A DNA stretch of 64,000 nucleotides. Origin: Culex pipiens pallens (lineage: Eukaryota > Arthropoda > Insecta > Diptera > Culicidae). This document shows positions 21,122-33,775 of this stretch, piece after piece. The DNA is taken from positions 130,303,779 to 130,367,778 of the forward strand of contig NC_068937.1 of the NCBI RefSeq assembly GCF_016801865.2. Direction: 5' to 3'. The translations under genes and the position numbers were made by a program. The stretch's first letter is position 1; the number at the start of each line of letters is the position of its first letter. A model generated the notes under the pieces. That model was not told the origin of the DNA. It searched no databases and worked only from the letters and a program-made list of their open reading frames with translations.

Positions 21122-23385
21122 TTACAGCGAACAGATTAATTAGACCCGGTACGTTTGAAGTGTTTGTCGATATGCTTTGAATCAACAGTATTCTATTAGC
21201 TCTGACGTTTACACAGTACGGTGCAGCGATCAACGAGGATTGTATATTTGTTTTAAATATGATTAATAGGAAACACAATCTGCACAAACATTTACGATTA
21301 ATTGCAGATATGATGTAATTATTGGCATGAAAGCTTATTGTGAAGTTTGAATATAACATCATCTTTAATACACATTTTTTTCTCCAAGAAATTCTCAAAT
21401 TTCATTTCGCCTAAATGAAGCATCTTTCATGGCACGGAAAAGCCTTTTCCACCTTTCATGTCGACGGGTCGTCGTCCTTGCTCCCGGAAGACGCGGGTGT
21501 GGTGTGCGCGCTTCGTGATAGACAATATCACACGAATTTTATCTATTTAACGTTTCGCGAGGGGGTGGTGGGGTGAAGTATGTGTGTGATTGATGCTGCA
21601 GCAAACTGCCTGTGTCATGATTCATTGTCTTTCCGCGTAAGCCCCGCGTCACACATACACGCTTTTACACGTAGTCACATTTAAATTTTTCACGTGCACA
21701 TGAAAAAGATATGGCTCGTTTCGTTGTTAATGAACATGGCAAACACTCACGTGACAATCATGAAAGTGGTGAATTGTTTGAACAATGAGGCTGCACACAG
21801 TAATGCTAAGTCGTTTTTAATGGGTTCCCTTTTTTTGCGTCGTAGAATATCCTTAAGGGGAACATTACAGCTTAGGGAAATTGATTGAGATGACAACGTA
21901 ATTATTGCTCTCGTGAGATGAAAGATTCCAGCTTTACAGTTACGCAATAAAAAACATTTCTTAGAACTTTGTAAATAAATGCATTTCTGGCATTTAGAAA
22001 GCAACATGTGGGCATATTCCAATGCATAATAAACTATTCTGGCACGTGTTTCTCACACAAAATATACCACAATGTCATTCAGTGACATACTCAAAGCCGG
22101 CACTTCCTTCCATCAGGTCGGTCCAGATCTTCCGAGAAGGCGACCACCACTGGCTGAGACAAATTCCTGCCACAAATGTACAACATTCATCAAACGGAGC
22201 ACTTGGTCGTCCCTGGTCGAGAAACGGGAATTCGAGCAGCGTTTGAGCCTGATGGTAGACTACGGTCATGTTTTAATTAAAGTGGGAAAATGTCGCACAT
22301 CGCATCACACAAGACTGAGCTTGTTCGGGGGGTCACACGGCGGCCAGGAAGTGGGCCGCCTCCTGGAAATGACTATTATTGATGTTTCGCATGTGCGATT
22401 CCACGCAGCTTCAGTCGTACTATGCTACCTCTGGCATGGTGCGGGAAGTGGCAATATCTGGTGATGACCTGGAATTGGCGTTGGCCTGATGGCCGTGGAG
22501 AAATGCCGGCAAAATGAGTAGCAGCAGATGGTGCTCGATTGGTGCATATATTTAGCTATCTGCAAATTTGTGGCATGCTTTGTTATTATTTCCAATATTT
22601 TGAAGTGGAATCAGCTGGTGATGGATTAGGTTTGGGCTCTGTATGAGCATACTCAAGGCATTTCGTGACACATGTGGTAAATTGGGACAACTTTTTTCAA
22701 CAATTTCTTGCTTGGGAAAGAACAGATTAATTGTCAATGAATTTTCAATTTTCAACATTTTTTTTTTTGCAATAGCATTGAGGAACTCCTTACTTTTCCT
22801 GTAAAACTCGAATGACAAAACGGACTGCTTCTTAACTAATCTTCTTTTTATAAACTAGAAATGCAGTTACTATTCTCAATGCAACATAAAGAAGAAATGA
22901 AAATACTGTTCAGGTTGACCAAGAATAGAATCAACAGTTTGATGTGACCGCCAAGTACTTGGTTATTCAAGAAAGATATTGTCAAGTACCAGGCACCTAC
23001 ATTATCCTATGGAAGTTTAAGAAATGTTCAGTTCACTAGCTTTTTTCAATTTTTACTCGATCTTATAATTTGTATTTTTCGAATTGGATGAAACTTTGTG
23101 AATTGGTATTGTTATGTCCTAAGCAACAATTTTTAATAATAAGTTTCTCGATCCAAACTTCCAAACAAACTTTGGGGCTGTTCAAACAAAAGTTTTATAA
23201 GGATATTTGATAATCTGTATCTTGAGAAGGAACTTTTTTTTTCGACAAATTTATAGACTTTAAAAAACACATGCTTTACACGGCGTGTTTTCTAGAACAA
23301 CCTTATCAGGAAAAAATAGTCATCGCTACTTTCAAATGTGTGTTATAGGAAATTTTCTCAGCTTTGCAATGCTTCTAAGAGCGAA
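21122..23385. other. Non-coding DNA with two GC-richer islands
   Basis: No gene. Islands at about 21440-21680 and 22070-22520 are single-copy in appearance and richer in CpG. The second has frames of up to 130 codons on overlapping strands, none with a recognisable domain. From 22560 to 23385 the sequence is AT-rich. Near 23215 there is a diverged relative of the dispersed CTTCGGCAAAG repeat described at 32331. Confidence 0.45.
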
Positions 23386-24536
23386 ATGTTTCATCGGGAA
23401 ATTCCTGAGATATCTTTATTTTAAGTTTTTTGTTTTAAAATCCTTCATCAATTATTGAAAACCTTTTTAAAACAGTTCATAAAACTAGTCAAAAGATGTG
23501 TTTTATGTGTCATTTACTCATAAAAATGTGCAAAATAAGACAAGAAACAAATTTGTAGAAGGTTGCAAATCGCTTAGCATTTTGAAAAGTATATTTAACT
23601 GAGTTTTTAATTTGTGAGATTTATTCAGTAATAAAAATCATAAAACTGTATTTAAATGAAAATTTTACAAGAATTATTTGAAAATGAACCGAAATGAAAT
23701 GAAATAAAAATTTTACAAGATGCTTAAAAAGTCATATTTTCTTGAGCATAAATCAAAAAAAAAATTTATGTTTTACTGTTGAAAATGCATTTGAAAGAAA
23801 CAATAAAATTCGTATGTTTCAACTGAGAATGTTGAAAACAATTCCAAAAAAAAATTTGCTTGAAACAAAAATAAAATATTCATTTGAAAAAAAAAAATCA
23901 ATCAGAAGCCTCCATTACAAGCTATTTGACCAAATTTCAAGGATACTTGTAAAACGTTTAAAACAGATTAGACTTGTATAATATTGCTGATTCCTTGATC
24001 ATTTCATACAAAAACAACTAAAAAAGACCTTTCACACTCATGAAAAGTATTTACCCTGAAACATGTTTTGGTATCCATGCAACTGGTTAATGTTTGGTTG
24101 ACGAAATATGATATTTATTCATAAAAATCTAATAACCCTTAACAATCTCACAATTGAAAAAAAAATCGGTTGTATCAGCTAAATCCAAGCTAAATCAGAG
24201 CAGACGGCTGATATTTGTACACAAAAATTATCTTATAATATAATAATTCTAGTAAACATACATTTTAATACAATTTCTAATTTTAATTTCTGAATAAATC
24301 CCACACATTCAAAATCTCGGTTAAAACTTAATTTTTAAAATGTTTAGCGATTTGCAACCTTCTACAAATTTGTTTCTTGTCTTATTTTGCACATTTTTAT
24401 GAGTAAACGACACATAAAACACATCATTTGACTGGTTTTCTGAACTGTTTTTAAAAAGTTTTCAATGAATGATGAAGGATTTTAAAACAAAAAACTTAAA
24501 ATAAAGATATCTCAGCAATTTCCCGATAAAACAACG
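23386..24536. mobile_element. Large inverted repeat, probable foldback element
   Basis: Arms of about 200 bp (23386-23590 and 24340-24536) pair along their length. TTTTATGTGTC-TTTACTCATAAAAATGTGC on the left matches inverted on the right near 24401, and both contain AAGACAAGAAACAAATTTGTAGAAGG in opposite orientation. The loop of about 750 bp is AT-rich with no gene. I could not define a target duplication because the outer ends fade near ATCGGGAAATT, so boundaries are approximate. Confidence 0.7.
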
Positions 24537-25769
24537 AACCGTTTTTTAACTTTGTTTCGTTTTTTTATACTTTTTTTTTAATTCGGAATGTTCTAACAAC
24601 AGTTTATCATGAAATTCGAAGGTTTTTTTTTTAAAGCAAAAATTTATTTTTCTTAATTTTTGAAAGATTTATTTAGTTTTGTAATAATTTATTTGAAATT
24701 CAGAGATGCAATATTCCTCAGTTAAAAATTCTCAGTTATAAATCATTTAAGCAATAAACAAGAAATAAATGGGAAAAAATATTTGCATTGAGTAAATTAA
24801 TTCATTTAAAGCAAATTACTGCAAAAAAATGCCAAACTAAAGCTGGAGTCATTTTTTTTTTGCAAATATTTAAGCAATGTGAAAAAATGGAACACAATCA
24901 TTACTTTAAGCCGGTTATTATCGTTGAAATCGATTTTTTTTATTTAAATTGGGGTTTTATTAGCAATGTTGTTGTGTAGTGTTCACTGAAATTTTATATA
25001 GAAGCTTAGTTAAAAATAAATAAAAATAAATAATAAATAATTATGCAAAAAGTTGTGACAAATGCATGCCATCATTATCGTCAAATATTCATCAGGACTT
25101 TTATGGTCTTGAAATTCATTCTTAAGTAACTTTTTTTATTTCTTTTTGCTAAGTACGAATTCAGCGAAATTAATTTGTAAAGTATGCTAGGGATTCCCGA
25201 CATTTCCCGACTTGTTGATAAAAAATCACAAATTCCCAACTGTTTTTTTTTGCGAATTTAGGCAAATTTCCCGATTTTTAGACTTGGCTGGCGACACTGA
25301 TACTGTGTTTTGATGAAACTTTCAACATTAACAGCATTATTTATATTATCCCACTCCACACTTATCATACAAAATAATTTCACGGGTTGCTGATTTCAAT
25401 CATTGTGGGACTAATTTTGCCTTAATCTGAAATTCAGCTTTCATTTTCGTTTTTTTTTGTATTATGTTGGACCAATCTTTGACATTCATTTAAGCAGATT
25501 GACTGAAAATGTGAATAAATTTTGTATAGTTTTGGCTAATTATCAGCAAATATTTACGGATTTTTCCCCGGTATATTTATTGTATGCCTAAAAAGTACCT
25601 TAAAAACAGTAATCAAATTCAATCCCATTACTAGGGCGTCCATTTTTAAATTACGTCAATGAACTGCACCGTTTTTGAGCACTTCAGGTTTTACTGAAAA
25701 AATCGTTATTCTCAGAATTTGATTTTCCTTTGTTTATTTTTCAACAGCTCTTATATTTTTCCGTATTTA
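24537..25769. other. AT-rich non-coding DNA with transposon fragments
   Basis: No gene. A TAAA/TAAATAA-rich low-complexity run lies at about 25012-25040. Near 25191-25299 a fragment begins GGGATTCCCGACATTTCCCGAC and ends GGCTGGCGACACTG, like the CAGTGTYGCCAG ends noted elsewhere; it may be a decayed hAT-like MITE, but its duplication is not visible. Confidence 0.45.
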
Positions 25770-26215
25770 GGCCGTTGCAAATATTTTTTGAAGTTTATGT
25801 CCCTCGGCTCTGACCAAAGCCGAGGGGAGAGAGGGGGGGCCAAAAAAATAAAAAAAATATAAAAATTGAAATTACAAGCCTAGGTTTCAACATTTGGATG
25901 AAAAAAGTGTTTCAAAATGCATTTTACAGGCGTACAGTTGCTTTCCAATCATTAGTTTTGAAAATATCGAGGTATCGAAGTATTTTTTTTTTTTCGCAAA
26001 AAAAAACTTTTGTTTTCAAAGGAGTTCAAACATGCTAAATATGATTATGAATGCGGGAAAATGCATTTTAACTGGTTTTCAGTTGATTAAACTTTAATTT
26101 TCATTAAAATTTTGATGGTTTTCGAAAAAATATTTTTTTTGCCCCCTGATTATTCAGGCCAACTTTGAAGGGGGGGGGGGGGCGACAAAAACTTTGAAAA
26201 ATATTTGCAACGGCC
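25770..26215. mobile_element. 446-bp MITE with GGCCGTTGCAAAT ends, TTA duplication
   Basis: The ends GGCCGTTGCAAATATTTTT and its inverse are flanked by TTA on both sides (25767-25769 and 26216-26218). A TTA duplication with G-starting ends points to the PIF/Harbinger group, so this is a Tourist-like MITE. It carries a G-run at 26170-26182 followed by CGACA. A second copy of the right half, also with a long G-run, ends at 55450 and is followed by TTA. The interior near 25803 has a CCTCGGCTC-to-GCCGAGG hairpin. Confidence 0.85.
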
Positions 26216-26218
26216 TTA

Positions 26219-29200
26219 TTTCAAAAAATATGAAAAATATTTTTTTTTATTTCGACCATCATGTCTGTTTCTGATTAAAAATAGTATTTTAATTATTCTG
26301 ATCGTTTTCACAAATGTAAAAGTGATGCCTCAAAACGTTTATTAGAGTAAGCTTCAGGAAGTGTTTCCCCGGCATGTCTATAGTATACTAATTCCCCTCC
26401 TCCCAGACAGAAATTGGTGAGGATTAAGTGCCACAATAATTGTCCTTACCCCCATGGGGCGGGGAGGGAAAAGCTTGACGCGGAATGATGCCTTTCACCG
26501 TGTGTTCAATTGAACGATTATATGACACACCCCCCAGAAGAGGGAGGGAGGGACGTAAAACTTTTGTCATCAACTATAGAACATGCACACACATTTGTAC
26601 ATTCCACGTATAGAACACGTGGCAATCGTTTCCGGGGCACCATCTGGCAAGTGATAATCATTGTCATTAGCGGAGAGTCGCCGCGGGACGATAATAATGG
26701 AATAGGTCTAGCGGAGGGGTGAAATGTTTCAAAAGGGCTTGTTAGTAATAAATGTTTGAAGAATTTGAAGGTAGTTTCAATCGAACTGACTTTCCTGACT
26801 GTCTTTTGTTAGAAATGCTTTAAGAACTTGATTAATCTCACGTTTTTCTTTATTTTTTACAATAATTTAAACTTTTTGAAATATGTTTTCCCAATTCGAA
26901 AATGGTCAAAAATTGAGAGCAAATTAAGCTTCCGGGGATGGTTTTGTGACCATTCGCCAAATCACTCGAAATAGCATTTTCACCAATGCTAATGCTTGAC
27001 GACAGATTAGTTAGCAAGCATATTTGAGTCATCAAAGCCGTCGTGACAGATGGTTTAGCAATCCGGATCGATTAATAATTGCAGTGAAATCATGTTGGCT
27101 TGAAAATTATTAGGTATGCTGAATCTGACCCGAATCTGAACGAAAAGAAACTAAATATAACGTATTCTTAAGCATCAATTTGTATAATTTATTCCTCGCA
27201 AAAAGCGCCGATTGCCACCACATCCTTTTTTGGCAAATCCCGAAATTATGACCGCACTGTCCCTTAAACCGGGTGGCGGTACTGAAAAGATGTCACATCT
27301 TAAGCTAAACATCCTTCCTGCTTGCCTTTCCGTCGGCAGATTTGCTTCATTCATCATCAACTAATTAGCAGGACAGTAAAAAAAAAAAACAGCACAAACC
27401 GAGCAGGGCCCGTCATCAAGCTTTTTATTGTCCAAAAACTGTCCGGAAGTTCGTCAACGGAGCGAAAAAAAATAGGACAGACCAAGCTTCCTGTTTATTA
27501 AGTAAGCAAATTTTAGCCTTTTGGTAACTTGATCACGTTTCGCACTGCTGTTGGCATCTACATTGTGGAAAATGTTGCAAATTTTGAACTTTATTTTGTT
27601 CTGTTTCAACTTCTTTCATTTGATCTCATATTTGCTGTTATTTTTGTGTCTTTGCATTACTTAACTTCAATGTTACCCTCCAGCTTCCACAACTGTAACA
27701 TAAAAATAAAAGACAACCACCCTCAAATTTCCCCTTCATCTCGACCCCACCCAAGTAATATTCAAATGAAATCCTAATTAAAGCAAAACACGTCCTGCGT
27801 CGGCAGTTTCGTTGCCTTTGGGGGTGGACCTCTCGTCCGAAGAGTTACTCGGAAAATTCAAGTAGTCAGTATCATTGTGTCCCTGCTCAGACCACACCCC
27901 AGAATTTTCCCTCTTCCACCAAGAGCTTCGAAGAGGGAGCTGATGCTGATGACGGGGCAACGAAAAAGCCATCTCTAGTGGAGCTTGAAGGACGTGGGGT
28001 GGAACGTTGAGTAGTGTTAGCTGTCTGGTGCGTAGTCCTGCGTCATTCTTCGAAGGGTTGATTGAAACATTGAAGGTCAGTTTGTGGCACTTTGGTGATG
28101 AACTTCAATTTTATAGTGTGGTTTAAAATTAAAAACTATGAAAAAAAGTCGAGTTAAAAATAAACTCAAGAATTTGCAAAAAGTTCGACGTAAAGCATCC
28201 AATCGCAAAGCAGTTTTTAACTTGCAGGGTGGGAAACTTTACGATGTTTTTGAGACTGGGTCTGGCCGACTAAATCAGCCATAAAAGTTATTTTTTCTCT
28301 CCTTAACGGGTGCTGGCTTTAAGTATTGCCTAAACAGAAAGGGTGGGAAGACTGATTTTGGTACAGATAAGGCTTAGAACAAGCTTCAACAAGACTTCAA
28401 AAATGTACTTTTTTAATAAGAAAATAAAATAAAATTTCAATAAGAAAATATATAAGGAACTCATGAAGAAATCATTGATATCTCATAAAAAATTAATTTA
28501 TCAATTGATAGAATCAATGAAGTTTTGGATTACTCAGCAAAATTTTACATAATTTGACAAATTTAGCAGGAATCAGCCAGCAAACCACACTATGGCTGCA
28601 GTCAAGATTTTAAAATTTTAATTATAAAAGATCGTAGCAAAAAGTTATCAAAGACAAACTTGTAGGAAATTGGCGAGCTTTTTGAGAAAATACACTGAAG
28701 TAAAAAAACACGCCACTTCTATGAAACTTCTCAATTTTTAAGCTTAAAAGTATGGTGATGTCACGATACATTTTCGTTCAAAATTATTAACGAAATAGCC
28801 TAAGATGTTACAAACAGACTCACGAAAAATGCAGGATGGTATGTCTCTCCTCAAAAATTACAAAAATCATTTACTAAAACTTTTTTTTTCGATAAGTGGT
28901 TACGTCACAACCAATAGAGGAATCGATTCTCCAGGCAGAATGAACTTTTTTTTCACAAAAATATGATTTTCCAAAATTTCTTATGTTTGAATTTTTTTGG
29001 AATTTTTAACTTTGAGATTTTTTTTTTAGATAGATGTTATTTCAAGAAGTTAAGAAATTTTCTTTTAATTACGTTCATGAAACATTGAAGTTTTCTGATT
29101 ACAGCGGATAAAAGAAAAACAGTTGAGAAAATTGAAGTTTTTAAAGTCTCACCCAATTTTGAAATCAAGGTTAACATTTCAAAAAGGCGGAATATTGAAT

Positions 29201-29330
29201 ATTTGCGCCATGTAAAATTTTAGTCTTCATTCCAAATTTTCAGAATGTTTTTTCGAACGATTAGAAAGTTTTACAAATGTTTCATTTTTAACACAGAAAA
29301 TTGGACGAAAAGTTGTTGAGATATTGGCAG
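26219..29330. other. Non-coding DNA with single-copy islands
   Basis: No gene. Islands with higher GC lie at about 26380-26720 and 27180-28110. They hold GC-rich but unrecognised short frames on both strands. From 28110 to 29330 the sequence is AT-rich and featureless. Confidence 0.45.
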
Positions 29331-29485
29331 TGTTGTTATTATCGCGCTCTCGCGAGAAAATTTCCTCTCTCTTGAGTTCTCGCCGCGAGTCTCGAGCTGC
29401 TGAGAGAAACTCACCGATTGCCCGTGCTTTCCTCTGCTCGTGAACGGGCTTTCTCACGCGTGTTAGAAACGAACAAATAACAACA
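29331..29485. mobile_element. Possible small foldback with TGTTGTTATT ends
   Basis: TGTTGTTATT at 29331 is inverted at 29476-29485 (AATAACAACA), with CAG on both outer sides. The inside is CTCGCG-rich and holds palindromes such as TCTCGCGAGA. A CAG trinucleotide duplication could be chance, so this is a weak call. Confidence 0.4.
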
Positions 29486-29757
29486 CAGCGATTGAAGTTA
29501 CACCTCTATACCATCACCTGGTTCATATTCATAAGCCTGATAAACAAATTGCTAACTTGGGACGAACGGCTAGCACGAGGCGCTCGCGAGCGCTCGCGGC
29601 GAGAGCGAGAACGCGAACGAAAATGCGAGCGCGAGCAAGAAGAGAAAAGTACTACAAGTTCTCTCCCTCGTTCGCGAGTGAGAAATGCTTTCCTTCTTCT
29701 CACTCGAATTCCAACAATGGATATTGGCGTTAGAAAATGGGAAACCGGCGTAACTTA
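29486..29757. other. GC-rich CTCGCG segment
   Basis: The part at about 29560-29705 is packed with GCGAGCGC and GAGAAC words and loosely pairs, inverted, with 29340-29460. A foldback of about 370 bp may therefore include the call at 29331. The 111-codon plus frame here is a product of this bias (it gives an Arg/Glu-rich run) and is not called. Confidence 0.45.
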
Positions 29758-29965
29758 CACAGCAAATTCTGATGTTCGTTTTCAGTTAATATTTACTGAA
29801 AACTGCACTACTGAAATTTTTAGTTAGTTTTCGCTGAATTTCAGTTAAAATTTGTATGAAGCTGTCAAAGTTTGCTGAAATCTCAGCAAGTTTTCATTTA
29901 CTGAAAATTTCGGTAGTGCAGATTTCAGTAAATTTTATTGAATTCAGTAATGCGAAATTGGTGTG
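29758..29965. mobile_element. 208-bp MITE with CACASCAA ends, TA duplication
   Basis: The left end CACAGCAAATTCTG and the inverted right end CACACCAATTTCGC are similar and flanked by TA (29756-29757 and 29966-29967). The interior is a series of TTTACTGAAA, TTCAGTAAA and CACTACTGAAAT words in both orientations, so it can fold. The TA duplication suggests a Tc1/mariner-type MITE. Confidence 0.75.
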
Positions 29966-29967
29966 TA

Positions 29968-30446
29968 GCAAAAAAGTATTTCCGAATTTTTTGTATTTTT
30001 GTTGGACCATATGTTCGATAACTACAAAAATATGTATTTTTAAAAGACTTTCACTACTCCAAACTCTAGCATGACATATGAAAAAGCTTAAAAACTAAAA
30101 ATAATATGATTTTTTGGAAATTTTACATTTAGTAATAAAAAGTGAATAAAAATCGGTGAAAAAATCGACCATATGTTCAAATATTCATATACTCATTTTG
30201 TATGACCAGTTCCCCAAATTAATTGAAGTATTGTATGGAAAAATTAAAGATGCAAAATTGATTATTTTGTCAAAAGAAATCCAAATCTAAAACCACAAAG
30301 AATAGTCGATCTGTGAAAAAAGGACAGACTCGTTCCAACAAATAATAAATATTTTCGTGAATTCTTTTAAATTTTTGAAATTTTTGCACAGTCGCATAAC
30401 TGTAACAAAATTAGATAAGTTTGTTACTCATTTTACTTGAAGTTAA
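29968..30446. other. AT-rich non-coding DNA
   Basis: No gene and no repeat was recognised. Two GACCATATGTTC words lie near 30005 and 30168. Confidence 0.5.
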
Positions 30447-30989
30447 GGGGTTACATACATGAAAATCGCCAAAAATGGCAGAGGTTGTTATGAGCACACA
30501 ATTAAACTTTTTTTATAACCTGTTTTGAAGACAATAAAATATACATTTTCATTTAATAACAAAACAAATTTAAAGACATTCGGTTGTATCATTGCCGAGA
30601 TATAGCTATTTGAAGCTGCTTTGACCAAATCGGCTCGAAATTTAGGTAAAGTGCATGACAAAGGCCGATTTCCAAAAATTTTTTTGGAAAAAAAGATAAT
30701 ATTTTTATGTTTTTCATATCAAAAATGGCTAGTTTTTGATTTTTGTATTTAATGAAAATGCAAAATTTTGAAATCGGACTTCGTCATGCACACGAGATAT
30801 GTCTAGGTGGGAAAAGTTATCCCACAGATGGTTATCCCGGGAATAATTTATAGCGCTATGGCGGCCATCTTTATGGCATGCGGGATAATTTGTCATGGTT
30901 ATCCCAGGAACATTTTTTAAGAGAGATTCCAAAACTTAAAAAAAAACGAACAATTAACATTACCTGGACATGTTTCTTGGCAAAATTTA

Positions 30990-31510
30990 TTGCCCTACAT
31001 TCCTGGAGTATGAAAATTTGGATGTGAATGAAAAAAAATCCAGGAATATTGTAATATCAAATATTTTAATTCAAATATTTAATAAATTTAAAAATCCTTC
31101 TGGGATGGGACTCTGGGTCATCTCCTGGACATGTTCCTGGGCAAAACATGTTGCCCTACATTCCTGGAGCATAAAAATACAACTTGGCATGAGGCCATGT
31201 GGAGGAAAAAAATTCCAGAAATATTTGAACTTCAAATAATTTAATTCAAATATTCCATAAATTTGAAAATCCTTCTAGGATGGGACTCTGGGTCATTTCC
31301 TGGACATGTTCCTGGGCAGAACTTGTTGCCCTACATTCCTTGAGCATAAAAATACAACTTGGCATGAGGCCATGTGGAGGAAAAAAATTCCAGAAATATT
31401 TGAACTTCAAATATTTTAATTCAAATATTCCATAAATTTGAAAATCCTTCTAGGATAGGACTCTGGGTCATTTCCTGGGCATGTATTTAGGCGAAACTTA
31501 GTGCCCTACA
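30990..31510. repeat. Tandem sub-repeats in the left arm of the TTAA element
   Basis: The motif CTGGACATGT-TGGG(C/G)(A/C)AAA followed by TTGCCCTACATTCCTTGAGC or similar recurs at about 30964, 31128, 31299 and 31474, roughly every 170 bp. The connecting sequence, CCTTCTRGGATRGGACTCTGG, is shared. The right arm holds only about two to three inverted units (33780-34150), so the copy number differs between the arms. Confidence 0.75.
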
Positions 31511-31525
31511 TTCCTTGAGCAAAAC

Positions 31526-31568
31526 TTGAATAACAAAACAAAATTGATGAAATACAAACAACTAAGCG
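31526..31568 (+). repeat. Direct 42-bp repeat, left copy
   Basis: The segment TTGAATAACAAAACAAAATT through CAACTAAGCG recurs in the same orientation at 33735-33775 with one clear base difference. The two copies bracket 2.17 kb in the middle of an otherwise inverted structure. They may mark a rearrangement or an old insertion with a long duplication. Confidence 0.75.
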
Positions 31569-32166
31569 TTCTAACTTAACGATACATAGTTTGAACAATG
31601 AGTTCTGGAGGGGTATTTTGGAGGGGTATTTTGGAGGGTTATTCGAAGGGAAATAGTCAAGGTTTCGTTAAACAAATTTTAGTGTCATTTCATAAGGATC
31701 ACTTATTGACTTTTGTTGAGCTCTTGTGATATTGATTGTATAAGGTCATCTGAACAATTGTTGTTAACTGTTTATAGGTGGTCAAAAATCAATGAAATTT
31801 AAGAACATGAGAAATTGATTAATTTGTACAAGTACATTAGAATGGCTCGAGATGGTCGATTTATCAGAACATGTTTTATTCGGTTGCTTTTAGTCCCCTA
31901 AACAACTCCCCGAAATTTGGGAGCGATTGGTTGCGTTTACACTTTGCGCATTGCATTTCAATTTTGTATGGGAATTAGTATGGGAAAACCCTCTTTTTTA
32001 CATTTTGATTCTTATCATTTTTATTTTCCACTAAAGTTTTCAAACCAATTCAATAGCGTTAAAATTGAGAAAATTCTCTAAAACTTTCTCGAAGAAAGTA
32101 TTGTGCAATCTTGCTCCTGAACAATTCTCTACGAAATCGGTCTTTTTTCTTAAATTTTAATTTTTA

Positions 32167-32727
32167 TATTTTTTAATCCGACTGAAACTTTTTTGGTGCC
32201 TTCGGTATGCCCAAAGAAGCCATTTGGCATCATTAGTTTGTCCATATAATTTTCCATACAATTTGGCAGCTGTCCATACAAAAATGATGAATGAAAATTC
32301 AAAAATCTGTATCTTTTGAAGGAATTTTTTGATCGATTTGGTGTCTTCGGCAAAGTTGTAGGTATGGATACGGACTACACTGGAAAAAAATTATACACGG
32401 TAAAAAAAAATTTGGTGATTTTTTATTTAACTTTTTGTCACTAAAACTTGATTTGCAAAAAAACACTATTTTTATTTTTTTTTTGTGCAAAAAATCTTTG
32501 AGCGAGTTATGAATTTTTGAATCAATACTGATTTTTTCAAAAAATCGAAATATTGGTCGCAAAAATTTTTCAACTTAATTTTTCGTTGTAAAGTCAAATT
32601 TGCAATCAAAAAGTACTCTAGTGAAATTTTGATAAAGTTCACCGTTTTCAAGTTAAGTCCATTTTAAGGTGACTTTTTTGAAAACATTTTTGAAAACCAA
32701 ACAAGTTTCAGTCGGATTAAAAAATAC
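32167..32727 (+). mobile_element. Inner inverted-end block with the CTTCGGCAAAG repeat
   Basis: The ends TTTTTTAATCCGACTGAAACTT and AAGTTTCAGTCGGATTAAAAAA are near-perfect inverse copies of each other. Inside is a landmark, GATCGATTTGGTGTCTTCGG followed by CAAAGTTGTAGG, at 32331-32363. Related landmarks occur at 40911 (plus), 45309 (minus), 53740 (plus) and 59282 (plus), each close to TGTATGG and AAAATGG-like words. This is a dispersed family, with five diverged members in this window. No coding capacity is seen. Confidence 0.7.
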
Positions 32728-32761
32728 AAAAAAAATCGAATGACCGAAATCTGGGGAAACT

Positions 32762-32872
32762 GCTCTCCTGTCAAAAAATACAGCGTCATCAAAACTCGTC
32801 TAAAACGTGATTTCCGAGTAAAAAACACGTTTTAGACGAGTTTTGAGGACGCTGTATCTTTTGACAGGAGCA
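32762..32872. repeat. Hairpin of about 110 bp
   Basis: GCTCTCCTGTCAAAAAATACAGCG pairs with CGCTGTATCTTTTGACAGGAGC, and CTCGTCTAAAACGTG pairs with CACGTTTTAGACGAG, around a loop of about 15 bases. It forms the centre of the nested foldback at 31835-33132. Confidence 0.85.
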
Positions 32873-33734
32873 AGATAGCGCAATACTTTCTTCGAGAAAG
32901 TTTTAAAGAATTTTCTCAATTTTAACGCTATTGTGATAAAATGATAAATGATAAAAATCAAAATGTAAGACAGTTTTTTCATACTAAATCCCATACAAAA
33001 TTGAAATGCAATGCCTATCGCTCCCAAATTTTAGGGGGTTGTTTTGAGGCCCAAAAGGCATCAAAAAAACTTTGTTCTGGTTTGATTTGATCATTTTTGA
33101 ATTTTTCCATATAACGACGAGCCAGTCTAATGTACATGCCGTTGCTTTAAAAAATACACTTTGTTGTTTATCTTTGTGGAAATAGTCTAAGAAGTTGCAT
33201 AAAGGCTCCCTGCTTTAAGAAAATCAAACCGCTGTATCTTCACAAGGATTAAACTTGATTTGTATGTAAAATTGTCTTTTAGACCACTTTTCACACAAAC
33301 TGTTTTAATAAATGATTTTTGTGTGTGTGTTTTTTCTTTTTTTTTTCAGGGGAGACATACCATCCAACACTTTTCGCGAAGCTTTTTGCAGCATCTGATG
33401 CTATTTCCACATTAAATTTTAGCAAAAAAAATCGTTCTTTTTCGAATGTCCGGAGTTTGATTATTCGATGGTTTAGAGATTTCGGATAATCGAATCATGA
33501 ATTTTTTTTTATTTTCTAAATTTTAACATTAAATTTGAGCTCTGTGCAACATTTTTGTCAAATTTGATTGGTTGATTGCCTATTAAGTTACCAAATACAT
33601 TTTCTCAAAATTTCTTCCCGCCATTTTGGCCGCCATCTTGGATATTCAAGAAGCTCCAAATTACACCTCAAAACTGAAATAATTACTATTTCACTACTAT
33701 TAGTTACCCTGCAACCAAAAAATTCTTAAAAATT

Positions 33735-33775
33735 GAATAACAAAACAAAATTGATGAAAAACAAACAACTAAGCG
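33735..33775 (+). repeat. Direct 42-bp repeat, right copy
   Basis: Partner of 31526-31568, same orientation. It reads GAAAAAC where the left copy has GAAATAC. It lies just inside the right inverted arm. Confidence 0.75.

Larger units (their letters stand above)
31835..33132. mobile_element. Nested foldback with CATTAGAMTGGCTCG ends, TA duplication
   Basis: CATTAGAATGGCTCG at 31835 is inverted as CGAGCCAGTCTAATG, ending at 33132, with TA on both outer sides (31833-31834 and 33133-33134). The arms continue through GCATTGCATTTCAATTTTGTATGGGA (about 31951) and GAAACTTTCTCGAAGAAAGT, with inverse copies near 32880-33010. A GCTCCTGTCAAA hairpin lies around 32770-32872. An AT-rich block at about 32167-32727 with its own inverted ends interrupts the arms. 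Confidence 0.7.

Noticed and set aside
33660..33775. An LTR retrotransposon bounded by the 42-bp direct repeats
   Set aside because: The repeats are too short and lack TG..CA ends, and no gag or pol sequence is present between them.
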